Positions 22,450 to 35,110 are shown, numbered from the stretch's first letter. The stretch is 64,000 nt of DNA from Boswellia sacra (GCA_013180625.2 SNVD02002414.1:62001-126000), one strand, 5' to 3'. Notes: generated from the letters alone by a model not told the origin. Numbers and translations: made by a program.

Positions 22450-23984
22450 TGATGAACACTTAAATGTGAAAGTTTAATAAGATCTTAATTCATCATATTA
22501 TACTAACCGTGTCATTAAATTCCTTAACTTAAGCATATTTATAGTTTTTGCATCTTTTGAATTAGTTTTATCTTAATTTCAATTTTTTATACAGGTTCAG
22601 TAGAATCGGCATAATCTTCTATTTACATATCATAATGGTACAAATCTTGATCTGGTGGAAAGCTAATTAAATTGCCTACAAAATTGCATTTCACTAGGAT
22701 CATGAAATTCCAGAATCTAATGGACCGAAAATGGACTTGAAGCAAACCCATTTGTAGTCTCAGCCTAGCTTGACCATGTCTCTGTATTTTGACCATAGCT
22801 CTTGAAATACGAATCCAAATCATATCATTGAAGATGTTCTAGAAAGCTGAAAGAAATATCTACAACTTTCATGAAGACATGTGATAAAAATTCTAAATAT
22901 TTCAGTACGGAAATCAATGGTCAAAGTTGGTGCACATTATTATCCAAATTGTCAAGAAGATATTTTACAATTGTCCCTTTGTAATTTACAAGTTTGCCCT
23001 TAAATGTATCTATAAATAGAGGTGAATTTTGACCCATTAGGGCATCTTCTCTCTTTGCTGGGATCTCTTAACATTGTGTTTTCTCTCTTGTGTTTTGTTC
23101 TTTTGATCTTATTAATAAATCATTTTCTTCCTACAATTTATTTTCTTACGTGCGTAATGTTTCACTAAATTCTTTCTTGCTGAGGTGAAAGGGTGAAACC
23201 CTTGATATGAGAATAAGGATTTTCTAATTTTTTTATCTTTGATTAACAATCATAATCTTGTGTTATTTATTTTTATATGTCTTACATTTATTTTCCCAAT
23301 CAATTTTGACACCACTCATAAAGTGGAGGTCTTGATCAATTGTAGACAATCCTTGGCACATTAAATGCTTGGATCCTTTCTAGACATCGTATGGTTCTCC
23401 CTTACCAACATAAATCTAGTTCGGAACCTTGATTTGTTGTAGACATATGATGATTGGCACATTGGATGCTTGAACCCATTTACAAGAAGTGGGATAAATA
23501 TTGTTAATGAAACAAATATAATTCATATAACTAAAATGGGCTTAAATGACATACCTTCCAATTGGAACCTCCTTGATGTATGGATTCTAATTAAGTTATA
23601 ATTGGATTATTTATCCTTATTTGATATATCAAGGGTGAATCCCCTAACCTTAGCTTTCATTGTTATTTCGTTAATTTGTCTTACTTGTGTATTTCACTTA
23701 CTCTTGCTTATTGCTTATGACATTGTTCTTTCAGTTGCTATGGTGGGTTTTACCACCTATTATTTTTGTTTTACATTTGAATGGTCAATTGTACCGCCTA
23801 CCATCTTTATTTTTATTTGTTAATATTATCTTGCTATTTATTTGCATTATCCATATCATATTTGCTTACCCTTTATTTTGTACTACTAAATCTCTTTCCC
23901 TGTGGATTGACCACGATCTTGTCAGGTTTATTACTTCGACACTCACATACTTGGGAGCTAATCCTTTTTTTTTGGTATGTGTCA
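22450..23984 (+). repeat. 3' LTR of the Athila-like element (1535 bp)
   Basis: Direct repeat of 15835-17359 with many scattered substitutions, ending GTGTCA before GACCC. The visible divergence between the two LTRs suggests the insertion is not recent. Confidence 0.92.
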
Positions 23985-24314
23985 GACCCCCTTCTTCTTA
24001 ACTAAAGCCTTCAGCTTTTCCATCTCTTTGGCTAATTTCCTTATAGACAATTTCTCCTCCTTGGCTTTCTCATGTTCTTCTTTATCGAAAAATCCATCAT
24101 TATGGTGATTACCATCATTACTACCACCATTATTCTCCTCATTATTCGCTCCTCCTCCATTAGTATTATTGTTGTTGTGTCGAGATTCTGACCGATTAGG
24201 ATTTTCAATACTGGCACGTGTTTTCCCTGATGTGTTCCCATTAATGATAGTATTGAGCTGGGCCTTCATAAAGGTGCTTATAGTTTCATTCATAGTGGTG
24301 ACCGTCTCTGCCAA
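23985..24314 (-). pseudogene. gypsy (TAT-like) gag, N-terminal part
   Basis: Minus-strand ORF starting MAETVTTMNETISTF, with an Asn/Gly/His-rich centre (NNNNTNGGGANNEENNGG), then a charged KEEHEKAKEEKLSIRKL helix and KEMEKLKALVKKKG at the Athila-like insertion. Removing 15835-23984 and one duplication continues it into KGLPDLEDM at 15829. Upstream codons (to about 24350) look like the same protein with stops. Confidence 0.7.
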
Positions 24315-25425
24315 ATTGTCTACCCACTATCGCTAATTCTCCATATCCTCGATTCGTCCTCTAGTTTGATCACCTCCACAATGTCAATTCTCTGTAATCT
24401 ACCTTCTCTCCTTACCTAGGCTATGATGGTTGTCAAGCAAACTTGTTATCATGATGAATGTATACATGTACGCATGAATGCAATGCATGCTCAAACGTTA
24501 ACACATCATAAGGACAAATATATCAGTACAACCTTCCAGCCTTGATTCACCCACATAGTAAGTCTCCTTCTCTTCCAAGATTTTTGGCTTTGATCCCATA
24601 ATGACAACTAGGGACGAGGGATCAAATTCATAAGTCTCTAGTCTTAAGTAGGATTGACATGGCATCTTTGTTACCAGACGGTCTCAAGGACAGAATCTTC
24701 AAAGGTTCATTGTAAAACTATCGTAAGCAACTTCTCAATCACTCACTCATTTCAATCGAGATCCTGATACATTTGTGCTCCACTTTATGGTACACAGACC
24801 TCGTGCGACCCAGATTGACTATCATTCAACAACTGAGACAACTATTGATGGGGAGTTTACCATTATGCAAGCCACACACGTATAATCATATAAACAAAGG
24901 GCAACCATGTCTGATCCATCAGGACAATGGCCTGACAATAACTGTTACCAAATTTTTATGGATCATAGTCGGTTAATTGGTGTATAAAGGAATAGCCATC
25001 CAGTTTTTACACGCGACATGTGTAGCTCACAAAGGACTTGTTATTGTCACTTGGTTTGTTTGGTTTCCAAGGTTGCATTCATGCCAAAACTAGATATTCT
25101 GGTGATCCTATAGGATAATTACTAGCTTGACTATATGGGCTTCGGGCTAATCGGGTTCCTTGGTCTAGGTTCCCCTAAGCAAGAGAAGCCCCCTTGGGCT
25201 GGTCTCTTTTATACCATCTAAGTAGTACATGCACAGAGGTGGTGATACCAATGTGAGTCATCCAAAGCTTGAGTAGAACACGAGGACTACCCACATTGAT
25301 TCCGCGTGACTGAGAAAGGTTTGATTCATGCTTTGTGTGCGAAATTTCAGTGATGCAAAGACAATAATTAACAAAAGAAAACTTAAAGCCTCAGTGTTCC
25401 TAATCAAAACCAACTTCTCCTAAAA
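24315..25425 (-). other. 5' untranslated/leader region of the TAT-like element
   Basis: Lies between the primer site and the first gag ORF. I see no domain in any frame; the small ORF 24773-24976 is unsupported. TAT elements often have a long leader here, which fits the length. Confidence 0.5.
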
Positions 25426-25445
25426 GGTCCCCAATGGAGTTGCCA
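25426..25445 (-). other. primer binding site, Arg-type, TAT-like element
   Basis: The minus strand reads TGGCAACTCCATTGGGGACC, matching the TGGCGACTCCACTGGGGAC-type site (tRNA-Arg) known from TAT/Ogre elements with two transitions. A plausible LTR end (CCCA) lies three bases outside it, at 25449. Confidence 0.75.
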
Positions 25446-25448
25446 CTA

Positions 25449-26297
25449 TGGGTGGAGGAGTCCTTTCCACGGGGGCCCCGAGCCATAGAGGCTAAGGGTC
25501 ATGTTAGAAGAGTAATTTAACTACAGGAAAAAGTTTTGAGTGTTGGTAGTCTAATCCCTTACTTCTGGACCTAATGTCACTTAGCCCTTCAGGAGGGGTT
25601 CAGGAAGCTAGGTACGAATCTTTAATTCGCCTAGACAAAGTCCAGCCTCAACTAGAGTCTATTGAGGATGTGGTTTTCATTTGTTGATTGTTATCTACTT
25701 TGATCCTAATTTGTTTTAAAAGCACAATATGTTTTGTCTTTTATTACACATGAGGTGAGATACTGATGAGTATAAAGAATAGAAAATTGAATTCACTTGT
25801 AATCAAATACGTAAGATAATGTACACACAACTTTATCTTCTACCCTAAATATGATAAAGTAAATTTGAAAATAAAATGATTCAAGGTAAAGAGGCTGAAG
25901 TTAAAGCACTCCCAATATTGCTCCAACAACACACCAATGCATCACGAATTTCGATTAAGGGTCTACCGTTGGAAAACGAGCCTTTTCCAGTCAATGTGAA
26001 TCTGCCCGTTGTCCAACGACACACATGGTCACACTCACACATCTCTAACAATAGATTTCTCATCAACAAAGGGTTGATTCATCACAAACGCCACCATGCC
26101 CCCGAATGGGTTCCCCGTAATCGATTTGGGTCTACTCCTATCCAGTACCTCCAACTCACCCAATTGACCCTTTAATCTTTGAAATAAACCTCCCGCCATC
26201 AATGTGAGTCTGTCTACCAATACTTCCAATCATTTTCACTCCCTTAAGTTGGCAAAGTGAGCAATGAGTGCCTTATCAATATGAGGCCACCGATCAC
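25449..26297 (-). repeat. 5' LTR (U5 side) of the TAT-like element, cut by CACTA insertion
   Basis: Sequence outside the primer site, without credible genes; the overlapping ORFs at 25876-26229 on both strands are chance. It shares blocks with 58841-59460 in the same orientation and 5430-6110 in the opposite one. The insertion of the CACTA element at 26298 separates it from 36365 onward. Confidence 0.55.
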
Positions 26298-26790
26298 CAC
26301 TACAAGAAAAATGGGCTACGGCAACGCGCATTTCGTGTTGCTAAAACGATTTCGCAACGCGCAGATGCATGTTACCGTTTTTGGTGCTGCGAAAAGTCTT
26401 TCACTTTTAGCAACATGCGCATGCACGTTGCGAAAAACGATTGTGCATGTTGCTAGAAATCTTTTGGCAACGCGCATTGCGTGTTGCTAAAAGACAGACT
26501 AAAAGAGTTTTCAGCAACACACAATGTGTGTTGTTGTAGATATTAATTGCAACGTGCATTGGACGTTGTTGAAAGACAAAGAGTAATAAAGTTTCAGCAA
26601 CACGCAATGCGTGTTGCCGTAGACATCGACGGCAACGCACAATGCGTGTTGCTATATACCTCAATGGCAACGCATATTGCGTGTTGCGAAAAGATCTAAA
26701 ATAACATAGTTTCAGCAACATGCAATGCGTGTTGCTATAGATTTCTGGAAGTTTGTTTTAGCAACATGCACATGTTTCCATTTGTTTGAT
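26298..26790. repeat. left TIR and subterminal palindrome array of CACTA
   Basis: About a dozen 20-22-bp units follow the 15-bp TIR. Each is a near-palindrome of the type GCAACACGCAATGCGTGTTGC, spaced roughly 20-50 bp apart to 26775. In En/Spm, subterminal repeats are the binding sites of TnpA, which aligns the two ends; the same role is inferred here. ORFs here (26257-26721, both strands) are made of the repeats. Confidence 0.9.
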
Positions 26791-27246
26791 ATAGAAATAT
26801 ATTGTATTTATAATTAAATACCGTTTTTATTAATACGTAAGACCTGTTCATTTTTAATTATACAAATTGATATATAAATAATCGCAGAATACATAATTTA
26901 TAATAAATGTAGAAATTTGTATTATGTTAATATTATCACAAATATTATGAAAAATACAAGTACTTGTAATTAATATGTAATACAATCCTAAATGACTCAA
27001 GGAAAATGAAATCATGTAAAACATACTTAAGCACAAATTCATACATAAGCAGCAAAATCATCGTCTTCTTTTAGCATCTTGATTGATGAACTTTCCTTAA
27101 AAGTGACAACATAAAAGGCAACCTCCACCTAAAAATATGGATAATAAAAATGCAGTAAACATCCTTAGAACATATTGTAAAAATTAAATGATATAAGCTT
27201 CCAAATACAAACTTATAGAAATTTAGTCAATGAGAAAGTATTACCT
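26791..27246. other. AT-rich spacer 3' of the tnpA-like gene
   Basis: No ORF or repeat of note; it should contain the 3' UTR and polyadenylation site of the minus-strand transcript. Confidence 0.5.
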
Positions 27247-29282
27247 TTATGATATCAACTTGATGCAACTTTTTGGCCAAGCAATAGCACTTCCTACAGC
27301 CTGATCAATGTTTTGAGCTTCGTCAGTTGATCTATACAGTTCAACATCATTCCTAATAGCATGAGTAACCCAAACTTTCCAACAGTCCCTTCCTAAAGGC
27401 TTGTGATGTGCTAGAACTTTAGGATCTACACTTGCAATCTTTCCTTCAGCCACAATTTCATCTGGGTCATCTGAGTACCAATGCAGTAATAGGCATCTTG
27501 CATTTTCACTTGGTATAATTTGATGAATTGGAGCACTTCCTTGTTGAGACTACAATTAATAGAATTAGTTTAATTATTACTTTAAATAATCGTATACTTT
27601 AACTCATATAGTATTATAAATACAACAAAATGTGTTAGTTTCTTACTCGAGGGGTACATGCATAAGAGCTCATCATTTCATCAACACTCTGATTCTGTAC
27701 AATTTCAAGGTATGAAATCCATTATATATAATAGCATATGTTATAGATCATTTTTAAGTAATAAAAATCTACTCACCTGGGTCATTTTCATTAACAATGC
27801 ATTCACTTTATCCATCTGGTCTTCTAATAGTAAAAGTCTTTGCTTATTAAGCTGCAGTTCATTTTCAAGTACTTTAACTTTTCCACTAGATTGCAGCTGT
27901 GCATCTACTTTAGAAGGATTGACACCAAATCCTTTTCCACGCACTCTACCACGTTGTTCACCTCCATATACAATCACAAGAGGGTCATTTCGTATATTAG
28001 ACATGTCCACATCCTCACTTGACTTTTGAATATCTTCAATTTGTTTATATGAACAACCAAGTAATATGTGAAAAAATAGATAGTGTGAATAATAACTCTC
28101 ATGTAAGCCATGTGTTTGTAAGGTAATTTATTTTTTTATTATAAAAATTCCTACCATTTTTTGTCCAATTGATTCATTTGCAGGCTGCCCTTGCTTATTC
28201 AGATGCGCTTGAATCCAAACATCAACTCTAGTAATTGATGTTTCACCTGAGCTCTGTTTTTTCTTCAAATGAAGAAACATAATGATAAAAATAAGTTAAG
28301 ACATAAATTGAAAAATCATGTGAATATAATCAAAATGCAAGGATGTTGAATTTTTACCATTTCATATTCCTTGCGGGCATAACCTAGTCGACCCATTGTG
28401 TGTACATCCTCTTGGTTTTTTCGCAAAATTTTCATCCTCTCGCTAATTACCTATTAATCAAGTATAAAACAAATGAATAAATTCTACATTATTATATATA
28501 TGCGTGTGTGTTTGTTTGTGACTAGATATGTCTAATTACTTGAAATTTTGGAGACAATCTATCTTTGACAAATGTTTCCCAGTCCTTATCAGATTCTATG
28601 TTGCCAGGCCTTAACAGGGACAAAGCCCGTACTCTATTTTGTTGTTGGTCAACCTTTCTTATCTTTGAAGTTATTTCTGATTTGAACTGTCTCCAACGAT
28701 CACCAATTTTTCGAAGTGTCCAATGTTTATAGGATTCATCTACAACAAATCGTTGCTAGACAAAAAGAATATTAGAAACTTACATATAAATAACCAATAT
28801 AAATTAAATCTATACATACCTTGACCAATGTCCAAAGGTCATCTTTGTCTTTTGATTCAACTAGAGTCCAATCTTTGATGTTAACTGGCACATGCGTTCG
28901 TGCCAAAACTCCAAGATAAGATGTATACTTATCAGAATTTGGTCCCACTGGTACACCCACATCACTGAACTCAACATTTAAACGTGTTACATGACTTTTT
29001 AACATGCCTAAAGTAGTTGGCCCTCTCTTCCTTTTCAATTCTTTATTATTTGATTCAGTCATTTGTTCATCATCATCTCTCTCAATTCTGATGCCTTTAT
29101 TATGATCCCGTATAGCATCAGCTGTTACTGCTCCACGTTGTTTTTGCAACCTTTTTTTTGCTTTCCTTGAAGACTATAAAAAAATTTAGTGCTAAATCAA
29201 GAATAATTTCACATTTTTTCATTTTCATACAATAATTCTATAGGTGAAATTCAAAATGAAAGCTTACCTCTGCACCACTCAT
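27247..29282 (-). CDS. tnpA-like protein (Transposase_24 family), eight exons, apparently intact
   Basis: Exons on the minus strand: 29282-29268, 29173-28820, 28755-28540, 28450-28358, 28262-28155, 28022-27777, 27694-27647, 27549-27247; all introns are GT-AG and all junctions keep phase, giving 460 residues. The N-terminus is basic (KAKKRLQKQRGAVTAD). Residues about 120-195 hold WTLRKIGDRWRQFKSE and DRLSPKFQ, the Transposase_24 core; then MGRLGYARKEYEM, RGRVRGKGFGVNPS, a coiled-coil segment (KVKVLENELQLNKQRLLLLE) and a conserved end ENDARCLLL-like to AIAWPKSC. Family role: binding the subterminal repeats and regulating the element. No stop or frameshift in any exon. Exon choice is mine and untested. 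Confidence 0.85.
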
Positions 29283-29506
29283 CTTCTTCCACTAGTATGC
29301 ACTCAATTTATAGATAGTGCTTAACCTCTGCATAACACAACGTCACAACACTTTTAAGTCACATAAATGATTGAAATAATTTTGCAATAACCATGATAAG
29401 AGGTAAAAAAAGGCATAAAAATAAAGATTTATAGGAAATCTACCTATCACACAATATGCCATCATTAAAATGCAAGCATAAACTTACTACTACAAATATG
29501 GGAAAT
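29283..29506 (-). other. intergenic spacer between CACTA genes
   Basis: 224 bp between the transposase stop and the tnpA-like start, on the same strand. In En/Spm the two proteins come from one pre-mRNA; the short spacer with no clear TATA is compatible with that. Confidence 0.45.
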
Positions 29507-32500
29507 CTACCTATCACAAAATATGCCATCAACATCGCTTCTTATGCAAGGTTCATCCTCACTAGTATTTTGGGTTTTAAGCCTACTTATGTTAATTGGT
29601 GTGGAAGGTGTACAATCACTTTCTTCATACAGTTGAAGGTCATAGAAACCTCTCTGTGGTGCTCTCAAAACAACATGCCATTGTGATGCTTTATTTTCTT
29701 GAGAATAGAATACTTGTTTAGCTTGTGAGGCTAAAATGAAGGGATCTCTTTTATATTGGTTTTGTCCTTCATGTAGCTTAACCAAAGTGAAACCATCATC
29801 AACTTTGACATCATTTGTAATGTTCACCCAATCACACTTAAAAAGAGGGATGTGAAATTTATTATAATCAAGTACTATGATATTTCTCAGAACCCCATAG
29901 TAAGAAACTTTCCGAACACTTGAGAATTATCCCGTGCACTAGCTCTACAAAGAGCTGTTGCTTCAACTAGAACTCCACTATTTTGTCGAGCCTTTTCTGC
30001 TTCTTTAGTCTGGAAGCGAATACCATTTATAACAAATCCAGAATATGACATTGATATGTCTCTTGGTCCTTTTGCAAGCCATACTAAAGTATCTGACAAG
30101 TCAGATTTCTTCCTGTCCAAGTTTATTTGTTCAAGATAATAATTTCAACCAAGTAAATCATATTAATATATTAGATTTAGACATAGAAAGTACGAATCAA
30201 AAGCTTATTACCTTATTTGCAAACCATGCCCTACAAGTCTTTAAATGTTCAATTTGTAATAATGTTTCGTTTCTTAAAAATTGCACATCTTCTTTTCTCA
30301 AAGCTTCCAAGTGTTGCCTATAAGAAAAGTGGAATTGAAGGATCAGTTTATATATATATATATAATCTATATAGTTTTAGTTAAGGTATCAGTAAGACTC
30401 CTTACTGTATATAAGGTTGAACCGCTGAACTATTTAACAAAACGTAACGATGAGCAATCTCGTACATATCTTTAGAGAGATGTACGACTTTTCCACCTGA
30501 TACTGGACGCCCTTCAACTAAAAACTTATCTTCAAACTCTTCATTGCGTCTATATCGAGTGCCGATTCCACATGCTTTTTTAAAATATTTACCGCAAAAT
30601 ATCACATATTCTTCAGCAACATATCGCTCAGCTATACAACCTTCTGCTCGAGAACGATTTCTAGCATATCCCTTTAATACTTTCATGTACCTAATATAAT
30701 TGAACAAAGTTAATTGATATTTATTTGAAGGCATGGATGACTAATAAAAATATAGAGTAGATAAATACCTCTCAATTGGGTACATCCAACGATATTGTAC
30801 AGGACCACATAAACGAGCTTCACGTCCTAAATGAACTGTTAAATGAATCATAATATCAAAGAATGAAGGTTGAAAGAATCTCTCCAACATACATAATGTC
30901 TCCACCACATCTTCCTCCAATTCTTCTAATCTATTTCTATCTAACATCTTGTTGCATAATTCATTAAAGAATGAACATAAACGAAAAATTGCATTTCGTG
31001 GACCTTTAGGTAAAAGTCCTCTCAAGGCTACCGGTAGAATTTGTTGCATTAGCATGTGACAGTCATGAGACTTAAGACCAATTATCTTGCTTTCCTCCAA
31101 TTTGACACAATTGGCAATATTTGAACCATAGTCATCCGGTAATGTCAAACTAGCAAGTCTTTTGCAAAAAATTTGCTTTTCTTCCTTTGATAGAGTATGT
31201 GAAGCAGCTGGTAAGTAGAAGGTATTACCTTTACTTTGCGGGTGCAATTCATTTCTAATAGACATTGTTTCCAAATCTAAGCGTGAATTTAATCCATCTT
31301 TGGATTTGCCTTTTATATTCAAAAGAGTACCAACTATGCTATCACATATGTTCTTCTCAATATGCATCACATCCAAGTTATGACGCATAATCAAATCCTG
31401 CAATGATAAGTTATTGAATTAGGAAAATATTATATCTTTAAGGCATTATAATAAATAGTTATGTAAGGAAGAAAGAAATAGACCTTCCAATAAGGCAGTT
31501 GGAATAAGATTGATTTCTTTTTCCATAATTGAGAAGAAGTTAAGTCTCTCTTCCTTTTTGTCCCAACTTTGCCCCAATTATCCACAAGGTTCTCAACTTC
31601 TTTATAAATTTCTTCACTAGTAAATATCTTAGGTCTTCCACGTTCTTCAATTTTCCCATCAAACCATGTTCTTTTATGTCGATATGGGTGATTAGGAGCA
31701 AGAAATCGCCTATGACCCATGTAAGAGAATTTCCTACTATGTGTTAGCCATTCTGAACACGTGTTTTGTCGGCATATTGGACAAGCACATTTTCCCTTGG
31801 TGGACCATCCAGACATGTTGGCATATGCAGGAAAATCATTAATTGTCCACATCAAAATTGCTTTCAAAGTGAATAGAGAGTCACTATAAGCATCATACAT
31901 TTCAACACCATTTATCCACAACTCTTTTAAATCTTCCACCAATGGTGCCAAATAGATATCTATGTCATTACCTGGTTGCTTTGGGCCTGGGATCAGTAGA
32001 GATAACATTAAACTTTCTTTAGTCATGCATAACCATGGGGGTAGATTGTAGATAACCATAATTACAGGCCAACAACTATAACTTGTACTGAGATCTTGAA
32101 AAGGATTAAAACCATCGGTAGCAAGACCAAATCTAATGTTTCGAGGATCCATTGAAAATGATGGACATTTCTTATCAATAATGTCCCATGCCACTGAATC
32201 AACTGGATGTCTCATTTTACCATCTTGGCTTTTATGATTTTGGTGCCATCTAAGTTGTTCTGCAATTGCAGGTGCACTAAACATCCTTCTAAGTCTTGGT
32301 ATTATTGGAAAATAACGCAAGACTTTTGCAGGGTTTCCTTCTTTGATCTTCTTACTTCGTTCAGTAACTTTCCAACGGGAAGCACCACATTTGGGACAAT
32401 TATGTGCTCGTTCCAACTCTTTTCTAAATAGGCAACAATCATTTATACATGCATGTATTTTATCATAACCAAGATCAAATGACTTAAGTACCTTCTTAGT

Positions 32501-33146
32501 TAAATAAAGTGAATCTGGAAGTTTGTTTTCAGGTGGTAACATATCATGGATAAGTTGAAGCAACTCATCAAAACAAGTATCAGAAATACCATGTGTGACT
32601 TTAAGCTTGAATAATGCAACAACAGCTGACATTTTTGAGTAATTTATACATCCAGGACATAAAGGGGTTTCGGCATCTTTAACTAAGTTTATGATTTCCT
32701 CTTTGTTTGTTTCGGTAGGATTATTAGGAAAGTTTTCTTCTTCAAACTCCATTTGATCCCTAAAACCCATTTGCTCCTTATACATCCTAAAGGTGTCCAT
32801 GTTCTCTACATTTTGATATTGGTTTGAGGCAGTGGAACTCTCTCCATGAAGGACCCATGTAGTATAAGTAGGATCTATTCCATTGATAACTAAATGTTCA
32901 TACACTACCTCATGATGATGACGTTGTACATTTTTACAACGTAAGCAAGGACAAACTATAATCTCAAGGTTTCTACAATTTGCACTAGCCATGTTGATAA
33001 AAGTATATGCCCCTTTCCTATAATCCTCTGAAGCTCTACAAATAATAAGTAAACTAAGTTAAACAAGTTTAATTAACTTAACTAACTTTAACCAATATTG
33101 TTAATAAGAAAAAAAACCTTGGTAAACGAATCCATGCTTTATCCAT
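29507..33146 (-). pseudogene. CACTA transposase, TNP2 (TnpD) type, one apparent frameshift
   Basis: Exons inferred on the minus strand: 33146-33118 (MDKAWIRLPR), 33035-31484, 31397-30769, 30690-30406, 30317-30212 and about 30108-29507; the first five join in phase with GT-AG introns. Domains in order: Transpos_assoc (residues 1-75; CPCLRCKN, WVLHGE), TNP2 transposase (about 195-540; HACINDCCLFRKE, CPKCGASRW, FGLATDGFNPF, LPYWKDLIMRHNLDVMHIEK), DUF4218 (to about 760; GSNIANCV, SHDCHMLMQ, QYRWMYPIER) and DUF4216 near the end (DYNKFHIPLFKCDWVN). A one-base frameshift near 29905, in the conserved run before that block, is the only lesion I find, so I call it a pseudogene with reserve: an extra intron or sequence error could rescue it. 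Confidence 0.85.
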
Positions 33147-34480
33147 CTTGAGCAATTATCTACCAAAACCTGGGTATGAGTACAAATAATATATCTTCAA
33201 ACTCTACATACAAATATTATATGTACAACCATAACTATCTTTTAACAATCATAAAAATAGAGAGGGCTAAACATTACTAAACAATACCACATGAATGAAT
33301 TTACAATTAGAGAGGGCTAATATAAATCTTTATTAGCCCAAACAAAACAATTAGAAAGATTACATTAATTGTTTATATAAAAATTGACAAATGTGAACAA
33401 TTTGATGCATGAGTTGCATGTGTATGTGCATGGACTGAGTTGTACATGAGTTGCATGTGCATGAGCTAAGCCTTGTGTATTCAATGACCTACATGTGTAT
33501 ATTCAATTGAACCGTGAGCTACATGACCTAAAGTGGGCTACATGGCCTTGCATGAATTGCATGTGCTTAGCTATGCTACAATGTTGCAAGGATGAAGCTA
33601 CACTACACTATGGCCTTGCATGAATTGCATGTGTTAGTTCATGATCATATGACACTTAGCAACATGATCCTAGTCAAATTAAAGTGCCTTGTAGCATAGC
33701 TAGCAATGTGGGAACAAGAAGATGGCATTCACGTGGTTTAATAACTACCAAATAAAATAACTCATGTAAAGCAAAAGCAATGACTCCACCTGGTTGAAGA
33801 TGGCAAAAGCAATGATGAAGCAACAGAGAGCAGCAACAGCAACAAGACTTGATCGATGCTCTAGCAGTATAAAATCTGCACAAATTTAGTTTTAATCTAA
33901 TGAGTATATATATGCTGCAGGAGAAATTTCTTCGATTTGATGATGCAATATTAAAATTTAATGCTCCCTCAAATGAAGCTAATAAATCAAAAATGAATAC
34001 AAATTATCAAAAAAGATTTGAATCATAAGCTACATGAAGCATGGGAGAGCAAAACTATTTGGCAATATGGAAAGAAATTTTGAAAACCAAATTATAATAT
34101 TTCTTTAACACTAAAGATATATGACTTTATTCTTATATATATATAATGTATCCCCAAGCCAGCCAACAAAATCCTGCAAAAATAATGGCCATACCCCCGC
34201 CTATGTTAATTATTTCTAATATCTTGATTAGCCAACCGTATGAATTGCATGTGCTTAGTTGGTGCATGAAGTGGCCTACATGGCCTTGCATGAGTTGCAT
34301 GTGGTTAGGCTATGCTAAAGTGTAGCAAGGATGAAGCTACACTACAATATGGCCATCTTTCTCCTTATGTCGAAACCGGTTACTCAAACAAGTGAGCTTG
34401 CTATATATTCAATGTCTGGAACTAACTTAAACCACATGCTCTGCATATTACATGACCAGCTTGCTATATATTCAGCTTGC
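33147..34480. other. CACTA region upstream of the transposase, with internal repeats
   Basis: AT-rich, should contain the element promoter. A segment of about 90 bp (TGGCCTTGCATGAATTGCATGTG followed by GCAAGGATGAAGCTACACTACA) occurs at about 33543-33630 and again at 34275-34355, with further partial GAGTTGCATGTG copies at 33410-33470. No protein domain. Confidence 0.6.
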
Positions 34481-35110
34481 TGTCGAGCCTTTCCAGGTGA
34501 GCCAGAGTTTTATCAACTCCAAAGTGTAATCCAACTCTGGCGTCATGAAGGACCTGCAGCCCGACATACTCTGTCGTCTTTGTAGAGTAAGTCATCTAGC
34601 CGGCTGTAGCCATCTGCCATCTGCAGTCAGGCCGTCTTCTCCCAAAGGCATTGACTCCCTTTGTCGTGCTCCTCTTGCTGTCGCAGGCTGAGGTAGACTG
34701 GAATTTTTTCGTGAACCAACGAGTTCAGTCGTTAAGTGTCACGAGTCTACAAGCCTACGCAGGTCCTCTCTGATCTTATAGCGAGGCCTCTATAGCAGCC
34801 TGTTGAGATCTGTCGTGGCTTTCCTTGTTGCTGATCGTGGCTCCCTTCTTAGCTATCATAGTGAGGTCGATCGGGAGTTCATCCACTGAAAGTCCGAACC
34901 GAGGCCACCATTCTTCGTCGAACAACTTGGGTCTCCGCTACATGGGATTAACCAAAGCAAGCTGAATATACAGCCATGTTGATCCAAAACAGCTTGCTCG
35001 ATGGAGTCTTCTTTAGTCGCCATCACTTTCGACCGACAGCCGTAGAAGCTGAGTGGGCACGAAGGGGGAAGGGGAAAGAGCTTTTCTGGTCCTTTATATG
35101 GGACTCATTA
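34481..35110. other. GC-richer block inside CACTA, possible captured sequence
   Basis: Base composition rises to roughly half G+C, unlike the flanking AT-rich element. On the minus strand a stretch reads DEEWWPRFGLSVDELPIDL, protein-like but unrecognised, with stops further on. It could be a piece of host gene picked up by the transposon. Confidence 0.4.

Larger units (their letters stand above)
15835..23984 (+). mobile_element. Athila-like LTR retrotransposon, pol-less, carrying a LOG retrocopy
   Basis: Two direct LTRs of 1525 and 1535 bp start TGATGAACACTTA and end in TCA. The insertion sites are GACCT (15830-15834) and GACCC (23985-23989), a duplication with one later change. Inside are an Asp-type primer site, a broken Athila gag, an unrecognised ORF, a LOG-type pseudogene and a long 3' noncoding part with a G-rich purine tract. 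No protease, RT, RNase H or integrase can be found in about 5.1 kb of internal sequence. It would need proteins from another element to move. Confidence 0.88.
6111..26297 (-). mobile_element. Ty3/gypsy retrotransposon, TAT-like, decayed and multiply interrupted
   Basis: On the minus strand: primer site 25426-25445, gag (23985-24314, resuming 15829-14863), acidic linker, protease, RT, RNase H, integrase ending at 7678, then an antisense ORF. The PR-RT-RH-IN order is that of gypsy. An Arg-type primer site and an antisense ORF point to the TAT lineage. Insertions inside it are the Athila-like element (15835-23984) and a solo LTR (9964-11378). The CACTA element at 26298 interrupts its LTR-side flank. 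Every domain has stops or frameshifts, so this is the oldest layer here. The 3' LTR could not be delimited. Confidence 0.75.

Noticed and set aside
25876..26229. Convergent ORFs beside the CACTA insertion
   Set aside because: No motif, mutually antisense, within LTR-like sequence.
26257..26721. ORFs on both strands at the left CACTA end
   Set aside because: They consist of translated subterminal palindromes.
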